From the NCBI RefSeq assembly GCF_032854445.1, contig NC_088306.1, positions 10,504,193 through 10,568,192 of the forward strand: a stretch of 64,000 bases of DNA, in the 5' to 3' direction. Origin of the DNA: Liolophura sinensis (lineage: Eukaryota > Mollusca > Polyplacophora > Chitonida > Chitonidae). A program made the translations under genes and the position numbers. Below the pieces are notes generated by a model. It searched no databases, was not told the DNA's origin, and saw only the letters and a program-made list of their open reading frames with translations. Positions 53,640 to 64,000 of this stretch are shown one piece after another. Each line of letters opens with the position of its first letter. The stretch's first letter is position 1.

Positions 53640-54300
53640 ATGAAACTTAGCCGCTGTAAGGGTTACGCACACACTTGATCTTCATTTAGCCCCGCGGAAA
53701 GCGCATACTTGAATTACCAAATGGTGGGTAATAGGAAAACATTGACCAGGTGGTTGGCTGGACTGGGGCAAATCAATGGCGTCTAAGGAGAAAAAGCGAA
53801 CATTCGGAAAGGCTGGCGGGGAATAGCTAGCTGGCGAGATGCCGGGCTTGGATGCTGAAAGTAATCGGCAAGTCTGGGAGGAAAAGGAAATGGGAAAGAA
53901 TTGGAAGGAACGCGAATAGTTCTGAAGGGAATGCAAGGGAACTGAAATGCTCCTTTAGTGTGTTTAACATTGAACACTGTAACAGATTTCTATCTGCACA
54001 ACTTAGTGAACCAAGTATTTTATTTGTTTTTATCTACAATACACAGTATTATAGTCATTCATCTGGCCAGCCGTAGGCATAGTCAAATAGTTTGTTCTGA
54101 AATAACATAAAGTTTCGTCAAACGATCATTATGACAGGGTTTGCGTATATGTAATCTCCCTGGTGACGTCTAGCTAATGAACTGCTAATAAAACCACTGT
54201 AAGGTTTTTACTTAATTTTGCATATGCCATTGTGCTAGGGTGTTCGCTACTATTTATGCATTTACAAAAACAGCTAGAATAAAACCCTCACTGAGGTAAA
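53640..54300. other. No gene recognised
   Basis: Purine-rich stretch 53740-53950 (GGAAAAGGAAATGGGAAAG and similar) gives open frames on both strands, but none has exon signals. If the exon at 53563 is real, this is its first intron. Confidence 0.4.
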
Positions 54301-54304
54301 TGAC

Positions 54305-54556
54305 AAGAGGGACTTCCTGGGCCGAGCTGTTTAGCGTATCAGTGAGGTGCAATGAACCTCTTAACATTCCGGTTTCTGTGAGTTCAAATCAGGCCCATGC
54401 TGGCCGTACGTGGGAAGGTTTGTCAGCAGCCTGCGGATGCTCGTGGGTTTCACAAGGGCTCTGTCCGGTTTCCTCTCGCCATAATGCTGGCCGCCGTAGT
54501 ATAAGTGATATATTCTTGAGTACGGCGTAAAAATACCAATGAAATAAATAAATTAA
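54305..54556 (+). mobile_element. SINE family A, full length, diverged
   Basis: Degraded head TGGGCCGAGCTGTTTAGCG, body GGCTCTGTCCGGTTTCCTC, tail CCAATGAAATAAATAAATT. Confidence 0.8.
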
Positions 54557-55049
54557 AGTAAACTGACTAGAGGCAGGATTTCATCCGTTGAGAACGTGTG
54601 ACTAACTATTTCACTGTCGTCACTACTCTGGTTTAATTCTCTATGCTGTAGTCTTTTGTAAGGTATGCCTTTATACAATACACTATTTTTTAATTATGCT
54701 AGCTTCATTAAGCTTCTGAACTCTTGTCAACTCTACTGCATGCCGGCATGCACTAGTTGGCTCGGAGTGACAGCCCTGTAACGGAACATTTAAAAAATTA
54801 CGAATGCAACATCAATTTCACCTGAACTCAGGTTGACTTCCGTTGGCAGGTAATGTTTGCCGTATGAAAACTTATTCCTTAAGGTGTCGCTTTCGCTGCT
54901 GTTGACATACCCTTCACCGAGGAAGTCCAGCGCTACACCAATAGATTCGTCAGGTGTAGAACATTGTTTCATTATTTTGTTCCGACTTTGGCCGTAAAGG
55001 GCGTAATTCCTGACACAATAACCTGACTTCCAGACTTCAGGAGTAACAC

Positions 55050-55435
55050 AGTATTTATTTATTTATTTAATTATTTATTTATTTATTTATTTCAATGGTG
55101 TTTTACGCCGTACTCAAGAATATTTCACTTATACGACGGCGGCCAGCTTTGTGGTGGGTGGAAACCGGGCAGAGCCTGGGGGAAACCCACGACCATCCGC
55201 AGGTTGCTGACAGACCTTCTCACCTACGGCCAGAGAGGGAGTAACACAGTAATTCATACGTTTGAACGTAAGAGTATTCACATTCATTTATTTTTTGATT
55301 GCTGTTTTATGCCGTTCTCAAGAATATTTTACTTATGCGAGTTTGGCCAACATTAATGGTGGGAGAAAACCAGGCAGAGCCAGGGAAAACCCACAATCAT
55401 CCTCACGCTGCAAGCAGACTTTCCCACGTACGATA
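55050..55435 (-). mobile_element. Two SINE family A copies in tandem
   Basis: First copy about 55050-55240 has a long (TTTA)n tail and stops after the CACCTACGGCCAGAGAGGGA block. GAGTAACACAGTA occurs on both sides (near 55040 and 55239), which fits a target-site duplication. Second copy about 55278-55435 is a diverged 3' part. Confidence 0.85.
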
Positions 55436-55689
55436 CTAACATTCAATCAGTGACCCAACATCTTTGAAGTTTGAACGTTCTGTCACTAAAGTTGACTTAG
55501 ATGCCATAAATATCATGACAACACATACAATTAAAATGTTAAAGGCAAAAGAAATAATTAATAGCGTAACGGATAGAGGCGTCTTTAGTACGCAAATATT
55601 CCTCTGTACGCGCCTATGGTAATTCTGAGCTAAGTTTTACTGAACAGTTTTTAAGGAGGTTTCTTACATCGCTTTAATGATTTGGTGGT

Positions 55690-55900
55690 TTTTTTCTCTC
55701 CCAGTGGCTGGGTCTATAGAGATCTTATGATGGCCATGAAAAAGAATGACGATGACGGTGACGATGAACGAGGAATAACGGTGTTGACGACGGCAATGAC
55801 AATCTACAGATTAACGAGGCTAGAGTTGGTGATGAGGCTGATGATTTCAATAATACGTATGACAACATCTTCAGTGATAATGACGTAGCATCGGTGAGAT
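55690..55900. repeat. Degenerate GATGA/GACGA-rich tract
   Basis: Short-period purine-pyrimidine repeats (GATGACGGTGACGATGAACG and similar). Not a gene. Confidence 0.5.
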
Positions 55901-55989
55901 TATTTGTGATGTCGGTGATTGTAACGTTTGTGATGATGCGAATGCCTTTGTAAATGAGATTAAAAAATGAAATAATGTTCACACTGACT

Positions 55990-57150
55990 AGTTAAGATTG
56001 TTGAAGACCTTATGTTTGTTTACTTTTTTAATTGGCGTTTAATGACTTTCAACTTCTTTGATGAGACTTATAACCAGATTGTGCGGAAATGAAACCACCG
56101 ACCTTAGAGAAGTACCTGGCAATCAGCCTGACTTAAAGTTGCAGCCGTGTTGATGGTCAATTATTGCTATCGTGTTTACTACCCACTGTGATGATATGCT
56201 GGTACAATGACCAACAGTCACCGGCCTTTAGTTTTGTTCGCGAACGTTCCTCTAGTGTGCTTGGAAAGCAGTTCGCCCGGTTGTCCAGTTAATTCTGCTC
56301 TTTTTTTTTTCCTCAAAGCCAAGACATGCCACCTAATTCAATTTGCAGCCGCAAAACTGGACAATGGTGGTGACTTTTTCTTCAAGCGAGGAGTGTTTTC
56401 TGTAAAGAAACGGAAGTCCTATTGGCTGAAAGACGTGGCCAAGCCCATTACTGAAGGCTGGCACCATCACTGTCACAATACAGCCATGTAAATGGAAATA
56501 TTTCATCGCTGAGCGTTGAGGAGAAATTCATCTAGACGAACAATTATGGCTCGGTATGGCGGTTTTGTGTGAGAAAATGCTTCGAGACCAGACCCCAAAT
56601 AGTGTGCGTGAGCGCTGGGTAGGTTGACCGAATAAATCTTTTTAGAGGCGATTTCGATCTGAATCACAGGACACGATTTTGCTTAGGCCCCATTGGGAAC
56701 TGCATTTCAACTTTGGAATTCAACAAGTTGAACGTGAACGTGGCATACAATGTAGACATTATGCCAAGAGCCAGGTATTTCAGTAGAATGGTCCGTACCA
56801 TTAATTGGACTAGAACATTAAAAGAATTAGAAGAGGCCTGAGTAAAGGGTGAGTCCTTGGCTTGCTTTCGGCTAATCAGGGTGGCTTTCACAATCGATTA
56901 TTATCGTTAGTGACTATTGGATTGAGTGACTGAGCTTGAGACAGACGGATTGACAAGTTTACTAGCTGCTATCCAAATCGCCAACTGGATATAGACGTTT
57001 TGCTGTGTGATTGGCGGACTCGCAGACAAGACCATACTTTTTCTATGAACAGCAATTTCATAGTTCTTCATACTGTTGGTAACTGACGGATACTTCTGAT
57101 GTGTAATATCGTAACCGACTAATAATACGACTAACTGACTGAGAGACCGA
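55990..57150. other. No gene confirmed
   Basis: One + strand open frame (56207-56491) ends in a His-rich peptide with no recognised motif. No SINE or tandem array is present. Confidence 0.35.
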
Positions 57151-57480
57151 CATTATGAGTTTGCATTATTAGTAGTCGTCTTACTTGACTGATATCCGGA
57201 CCCGACTGACTCTTTACTCTGGCTAATTGATTGATACTCGGACTGACTGAGAGGATACCTGATGCTCTGACTGACTTGGTAATGCTCCGGCTAGTTGACT
57301 GTGTGACTGATATTGTGACTGATTGACTGGCTCACTGATACTCGGACTGGCTGAGAGATACTGCCCTGACTGATTCTCTGACTGACTTGGTAATGCTCTG
57401 GCAAGTTGACTATGTGACTGACACGTTTTCTGGTTTTGACCGATGACCGATACCTTCAACAGCCCAGTGGGTAAATGACA
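57150..57480. repeat. Degenerate GACTGACT-type repeat
   Basis: Loose higher-order repeat of about 115 bp: TGACTTGGTAATGCTC, GTTGACTGTGTGACTGATA and CTCGGACTGACTGAGAG recur twice. Confidence 0.6.
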
Positions 57481-58039
57481 GATACTCTGTTTGGCTGACT
57501 GGCTATTATTCTGGCTACCCGCTCAAGATGCTTGAGTATAGCTGTCTGGCTTTATGATTGATAATCTAATTTTATATATGTATCTGCATCATTGCTGCTA
57601 AACAATCTGTGCTAAAGAAACTTTCACTTATAACAAAGCAGTAAGATTTATGGGTAGAGCAATTTGGAGTACCAGGTGCCAGTAGTACCAGTGCCAGGGA
57701 TAAAGTACCTTCTTATGGGATGTCACTCAAGAACTTTTCCGCGCTAGCAAAATTTCAGATTATTCTTCAGCGAACAATGTTAAAAATCATTAATATAAAC
57801 AAATAAATTGACCAACGAAAGCTGCAAAGTACCCCACGAACCCCGTCGCCGTCAGCTTATCGTCACTAATGGCCAGTGAACAACAAGGAATTTAGAAATC
57901 AAGACACAGTCTGTATCAGCAGTTACCGCTTTTCAATAAGTTAATTGGTTGAATGAATGAATGCATTCATGAGAACACGTTTGCACGTTTGAGCCATCCA
58001 CTTGGCTATTAAGTACATCGACAGTCTGATCACTAAAGT

Positions 58040-58140
58040 ATATGGCCATCCGCAGGTTGCTGCAGACCTTCCCACGTGCGACCGAAGAGGAAGCCAGCAT
58101 GATCTGGACTTGAACCCACAGCGACCGCATTGGTCGTAAG
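58040..58140 (-). mobile_element. SINE family A internal fragment
   Basis: CCATCCGCAGGTTGCTGCAG through box B-like GGACTTGAACCCACAGCG; tail and head ends missing. Confidence 0.75.
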
Positions 58141-58379
58141 TTTCAAGACAGAGAAGAGAAGAAAAGAGAGAGCGTAGAGTAAGAGTAAAACGTTTGACAG
58201 AAAACTGGCCAACCTTCTTCTCGCATATGACACAATTAATGATTTTCGCTAGCTGCGCGAGCGCAGTATGTAAACCATATTGGTCGACTTCAGATGATAT
58301 CAAAAGAACTTCACGTAAGAGCACCGTTTAAAGGTTGATGTTGGCGTGCTGTATAGTCCAAAATGGAAACAAAAACTGC

Positions 58380-58620
58380 ATGCCATACGGTTCCTAGACA
58401 AGCACTCCAACCGTATTATAAGAACCGTGAAGGCGGTGCTGATTACTTGCCTTCGGTAATGCGTCTCAGTGAAGCAGCACTAGGTAAAACAGTGGTAGAA
58501 ATCCGTCCTGCAACAAGAAGGCGCATTACATGCACTCTAAGGATTCCTTCGTGGTCATATGACTGAATAATTGTTAAGTACGACGTTAAACCCCAAGCAC
58601 TCACTCACTCACTCACTGAC
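58380..58620 (+). mobile_element. SINE family B, 3' half
   Basis: CTTGCCTTCGGTAATGCGTC, GTGGTCATATGACTGAATAA, GTACGACGTTAAACCCCAAG, then (CACT)n. Confidence 0.8.
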
Positions 58621-58624
58621 TCAC

Positions 58625-60125
58625 TGACTCGATGAAATGTTCTTGAAATGTTCTTGAGCGCGTGAAAAAACACAAAACATGTATAAAAGTGAAACAGTGT
58701 AGCCTAATGAGGATGTTATCGGCCCGGATTTCATTTTATTGTGATGTGAATAAGATAATGTAGCAAAATCATGTTACGTGACTTTGAGATATTAAATAGT
58801 AAAGACATTGTTATTGTCGGTCCAATGTCACTATACTGGAATGAGCGTCTGTTGTGACCATATTACACCATAATCCATACAAACATTTATAAGCTGATAC
58901 AAAATCTATTCACCATGAACGATAATGGTGCTCGTCATTTTCTATAATTATATGTCTGTAACATCAAGGGAAGCGCAGTACCAACGCAAACACACCATCC
59001 GCTCGTGTCGAGCGCAACCACTGGGCCGTTTTGTTAGAGTTTCCCACCAGATTGCTGATCTTTTTGTTATCGTTTATTTAACGAAGTGATCCAAAGTCAA
59101 TTGTCCAAATTGGTAAGCTCTTCTGTTGGTCTGTTCTCCACGAGGCGGGATTTGCCCTTGTTGCATGTCTTATCAAAATGCGGCTCACGTAACCTTTCAA
59201 ATTTCGCCTCCTTTCAGCAAACACTGGCCCGCGCTGCTCTTTTGTCGTTTGTTGTTTTGGATTTCAGGCAGTAATCATCGTATGTATGAGGCAGGCATTC
59301 AGCAGACTCAGAACTTGTCATGCGGCCTCACAGAGCTTTTGTTACCGCACATCCGCGTCTTTCATTCCCGCAGCCATCCTTCCATAAGCAGTCGCCATCA
59401 GATCATTGTATATATTTATGCCAGTGGAAAGGATATAAGGCCGGCCATGAGGGAAGTGTCTCTCCGAGCTTTGGTATTGTTCAAGAAGAGGCCTCTGCGA
59501 TGCCGTGACGTTCGTATCGTTGGGCAAAAAAGAGAGTATAGAAGGAAAAAGTATTGTTAAAGCGCAGAAACACTAAACCTGCGAGAATAAAGCCAAACAT
59601 TTTGTCACTTGTCACATGCTTCGTCCTGCCTTTTCACACTGATATTTTTTATTCTGCCAATTCACTAGCCAGGAGCTGATTTGACAAGGTTGCACGGATT
59701 AGCAGTGACTCGGGACAAAAAGAGATACGGCAAGTTCCAGGCTTTGTAGGTTGGTCCGTAGTACGTGTTTATTGTCTTGTGTATAGGATTTTTGTCTAAT
59801 GACTAACATGACTGACAGGGCACCGGCTGGCTTATTGGTCCACAGCGTCGGCCTCACCCCGGCATATTCACAAATGACCAATGAATTCTTGTGCTCCAGT
59901 TAATATAGCTAACAAAGTTTGGTGTGCGAGTCACGAGTTTTATCAGGAATGGCGGTAGTTTCCCCTGGGCACTGACCGGCTTCATACCGCTATAAATTTG
60001 AGCTTCATTTGATTGAATAAATTTTGTTAAATAACCCGTTGAAATCCCTATCAAATACATAAAGGCACTTTATGACTCGTTTACCATAAGCACCTTGTTA
60101 CGGCGAAGTGGTTTCAGTATTCAAG
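58625..60125. other. No gene confirmed
   Basis: Mixed-composition DNA. A 144-codon + strand open frame (59126-59560) overlaps others in two frames and has no recognised domain or splice signals, so I treat it as chance. Confidence 0.35.
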
Positions 60126-60127
60126 CC

Positions 60128-60268
60128 TCTCCGGACGTACGTGGGAAGGCCTGCCAGCAACCTGCGGATGGCCCTGCCTGGTTTCCTCCCACCATAATGC
60201 TGGCCGCCGTCGTATAAGTGAAATATTCTTGAGTACGACGTAAAACACCAATCAAATGAAAATGAATA
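60128..60268 (+). mobile_element. SINE family A, internally deleted 3' part
   Basis: CGTACGTGGGAAGGCCTGCC, a deletion within the GGGTTTCCCCCGGG block, then an intact tail end. Confidence 0.8.
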
Positions 60269-60439
60269 AAAATCAATATTCAAGCAATAAATCAATAAGT
60301 GGATTAGAAAAAGCGTCCGAGCTTCTTTTTCTCCGCAAGAATAGGGACGCCTAACATATCCATGTGTAGAGCTTGTGCTGTTACGTGTCACTGACTAAAT
60401 GCAATATTGGTAAATCTGGCTAAAAGAAATAGACCATAG

Positions 60440-60632
60440 TGCTACACAATACAGGAGCCTCTCCCCAATGCGGTCTATGAGTTCAAGAGCAGCTCATGCT
60501 GGGCTTTTCCCCGATCTTACGCGGGAAGGGTCCATCAGCAACATGAGGATTGTCGTGTGTTTCTCATAATGCTGACTGCTGTCGTATAAGTGAAATATTT
60601 TTGAGCAACGCGTAAAATGAAATAAATAAATC
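60440..60632 (+). mobile_element. SINE family A, degraded
   Basis: GAGCCTCTCCCCAATGCGGT start, shortened body, TATAAGTGAAATATTTTTGA, tail AAATAAATAAATC. Confidence 0.7.
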
Positions 60633-60639
60633 AGTTCTT

Positions 60640-63600
60640 CGTATTATATGCCTGTTACCTTTCTTTTACCTTAAATTGCTCTGCAAGTGTATGACATATG
60701 GGAAGGTTCCTCAGATATTTACTAGAGGTCAGTGGTTTACTGCACAGGGCATTCCAGGCCTTTACTCCACACTCAATACTGAATCATGTAAGCGGAACAT
60801 TCTTGAGTTCTGGTGTAAACGGTAATGCAATAAAAAGATAATAAATAAATATTGGTGAAGTTAAAATCCATTTAACTGCTCAGCTGACGACAGCCAATAA
60901 CATTCTTCCTTGCTGACCCAATTTACCCCACAAGCGCTATTTGATACAACTCAGCCTAACATACCGTGCGCGTGTCGATTGACGTTCAAGGAAACGCAGG
61001 TCCACCCGTCCAATTTGTGTTTCCGGATTCCCTCCCTTTAAGCCTTTTTTGTCTATACCTTGCCTTAATCGATTCCACAGTTGCTTTGTTCAGCGATTAC
61101 AATGGCAAGCTTTGCAAATCGAGTAAACCACGGAAAGCCCCACTGTCTCCATTTGTCTTGATAACATTAAATACATTTCTAATGTCGTGACCAAGTCCAC
61201 CGTCTGTAGCCAACAATGAGACGTTATTCAAACCCTATAGGACATAAAAGAGAGACAACATCGCTATTTCTAATGGAGATATAGGATACGCTAATTTCCA
61301 CGGCTTTATGCCAGTCGGATCTAAAGGCAAGCTTTATCAACGGAAAACTAAAGGAAAATTGGTTGGCTAGAGATTATCCTGGGGAAAAGAACAAAGGGCT
61401 CAGTAACCTTATACCGTGTATAAAACTTCAACTCTTCCACAGACGTTGAATTGAAAGCTCAACGACTAAGCCTTCCAAGCCTGGCCTGTATATTGTCGAT
61501 TTTGGTGCATGAGAGATTTTGCAAACATACATTGTTGCCAAGTAATTGGAGAGGGGTGCTCCAAGCATCAATCAGCCTAGCCACCATTCACTTCGAATGG
61601 TCGCCAATAGTTTCCCTGAATCTCACAGGCATCGTTACCGCCTTCAAACCCTGGCATAAATTTGGCCTCGAACAAAGCGCTCGCTGGACTGGTACTGACT
61701 GCACTATGATAGATATTATATAGACTGAAGACTCGAGCTGCAGCGAGCCAAACTAAATTACTTCATGACTGCATTCAGCAGAATGATGTATGGTCGTTGC
61801 ATTGTTTGAGCACACAATGTGATTTCAGAGACTCCAATGCGATTTCTGCAGGCCTTTGTTGCCGGAAAACTCTTGTGAGAGGAGGCCGTAAATGGAACTG
61901 GTGGACTGATTTGTCGTTGTATTCTATCAGTTTGCTTGAGTCGGCATTTCCCTGTTGATGGGGTAAAAGAATAGGGTAATTTCTGGTGCTGAAAGGATAT
62001 TTTTCACATGCCATTGTAGACTGACTTCCAAGGCGCTCGCAAATTGCGAAGAAGCGTGCCGCACTCCCAAGTTCTGCTATTCAAAGCGATACTCCACCAC
62101 TCTCCATTCAAAAGACATATTGTTCAAATTCAAATTTACCCCGTTACACAATCGCTCCTTTATTGTTGGTAATATATGCCGTTTCTTTTGAAGTTAGACG
62201 CACTGCGTGCCGACTTTAAATAGCGAGAAACATCTTTTGCGTTTAGATCGTGAACACAGATCCTAACATCGGCATTATAAGGCTGCCCGTCTTCTGTCTA
62301 GAGGAGTACCTTGTGAAATGTCTAATGGCCGAACTCTTCATCACTTCCGGTTTCAGTGTATTCCGACATTGGTGAGCTTTTTCATGTCGCCACGTTTCTC
62401 ATTCATAGACGTTATTTTACGCGAAGCCTCCTGTTGTCCAGGCCCTCTTGACATTGTTCCATCGTCATTCAGGCCGCTCTCTCAAATGACCAAAATCTTC
62501 ACGTACAAGCTCAGTGCAGAGAGTTCACTTCCCGCGTGCGCGAGACTTACATGTAGATTTCATCTTAATTTACTTCATTCCAACGCCTTCCAAACTGACA
62601 TTCTGGGCACTTCCGGTCTTGGCGATTGGGATTGTAGACCTTTCCGGACAAGTGTCATTGAAGAACACAGATCTGGACAATCATAAAAAAAAGGTTTTGC
62701 AAATTTGAGATAACCGGATGTCCAATATATTACTTGCATATGCTTGACATCTCTGTGCTGTCTGAAGGACACAATTGCTTTCACTGATAGTTGAGTGCAA
62801 AAAGTATTCTTTCGAAAACTGGGATAAGACACTGAACCTTTGGGAGCCGTCCGTGAACAGTGCATGAATAGCACGGGTCGAGCCTGTGTAGTGATGCCTG
62901 AATGTGTTTTCTTGTGGCAGTATTGCAGGCGGTTTCCACCACCAAAGAAAATAAACATCAGATCAATAAACTATATGAGACAGTTGAATAAACGGTCCGC
63001 TCTAAGGCTAAATATCTGACATTTGGATCTATTGGTATGGCATTATCGTGGTGCATAACAGATACTTGTAAGAGCAGAGAAGCGCAGTTATCGAACCTGA
63101 ATTGTCTTCAAATACTTTTTCTTATTTGTTTATTAATTTTGAGTAAACCTTATTGCTAGTATGTTAGTTACAGGTCTTTAGCTGTTCAGTAGTAAAAACT
63201 ATGACATTTCCCAAAGCACAGGTGGGATGCCTGAGACAGACACATGAAGAATAGTGTACGTTTATTTGCGCAAAATAAATCTGTCGGTTCAAGTCAGTGT
63301 ATAAGAGTATAATTAGATCGATCTTAATTACTGACAGCCTTATATATCTTGTGTAAAGACAGTTTGATCCTTTCATTGCTGTGCTGTGTTCAGTATTAAC
63401 GAATATACATTTTCTGATAGCTGACCTTTAAATCATAAAAGCCCTCTAAACATGAGCACATTCAGAATAGCTGCGACATCCCACCACGATGTCGATGTTG
63501 TCTTGAACTGAGTGGTCCCGTGGTTAAAAGAAAAGATGTCAAAATCGTGACCAGCCGACAGACAGATTGACGGACCGACCCACAGATAGACAGGCAGACT

Positions 63601-64000
63601 AACAAAGCTGAATGGCATTGTATCATCTCAGTGGATTCTGTGGCGTAACATGGTTACATGGTTATTAATCAGATTAATCAAATTCATCTTCAAATATTCC
63701 AGATATAATTCTGACATTAAAGATTCATTTGTAGGGAAGGAACTTTATATCTCTTTTGTTTTACTTTTTCTTTAGCGATATAAAGGCAAGGTGAAAGACA
63801 ACGTACAACATAGAATAATAAGAGTGCGTGATTATTTGAGAAATTCTACCGAAGGGCTTTTCCAATCAAACATTTTTGTTCTTCTTGCATGCCTTAAAGG
63901 CCACATTTCTCTCTATTGTCTATCTCCACTCAACGCTCCATTCTTTTCAGCTCTCAATGGAAATCATAGACCATTATTCATTCACAATAGAATATTCGGT
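60640..64000. other. No gene or repeat recognised
   Basis: 3.3 kb of moderately AT-rich, apparently single-copy sequence. Open frames up to 127 codons occur on both strands but lack domain signals, splice context or agreement between neighbours. It could be intergenic or intronic. Confidence 0.45.

Noticed and set aside
59126-59560. 144-codon + strand open frame
   Set aside because: Overlaps other open frames, has no domain or splice context; length is within chance expectation for 64 kb.
61451-62686. Open frames of 90-127 codons on both strands
   Set aside because: No domain, poor starts, no agreement between neighbouring frames; treated as chance.

Overview
The window is nuclear DNA of an invertebrate animal, most likely a mollusc. 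The reasons are multi-exon genes with GT-AG introns, a clear SF3A1 orthologue, and dozens of copies of two tRNA-related SINE families with the layout common in mollusc genomes (box A/B head, conserved body, TAAA- or A-rich tail). The phylum is an inference; the sequence does not give the species. There are no bacterial operons, CRISPR arrays or genuine RNA genes, and I recognised no reverse transcriptase or full transposase.

Layout. (1) About 1-9.6 kb: a C2H2 zinc-finger gene on the + strand, rebuilt here from four coding exons (2781-2849, 4806-5018, 5533-5590, 6836-9579; about 1027 residues, 11 fingers). (2) 9.6-15.2 kb: intergenic DNA between two convergent genes, with a 365-bp inverted-repeat element, SINE fragments and short tandem repeats. 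(3) 15.2-38.6 kb: the splicing factor gene SF3A1 on the - strand, rebuilt from 19 coding exons (about 791 residues; the human protein has 793) with start, stop and all splice junctions visible. Its introns carry most of the SINEs and several minisatellites. One exon carries an apparent 1-base frameshift. (4) 38.6-64 kb: a long stretch with no recognisable multi-exon gene. It holds SINEs, a 65-70-bp repeat array interrupted by a 612-bp mariner-like element, a 77-bp array, microsatellites, and three promoter- or first-exon-like spots (near 43.65, 46.18 and 53.56 kb) that I can describe but not assign.

Function. SF3A1 is a core U2 snRNP protein (SF3a complex) needed for branch-site recognition. 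The zinc-finger protein is probably a nuclear DNA-binding factor. The two genes converge and show no sign of working together. The most interesting signals are structural: a minisatellite in SF3A1 intron 12 that has copied the exon 12 splice donor twice at exact 94-bp spacing; G-quadruplex motifs opposite proline-rich exons; a fold-back SINE dimer in the zinc-finger gene; a mariner-like insertion inside a satellite array; and a repeat segment shared between that array and a distant promoter-like region.
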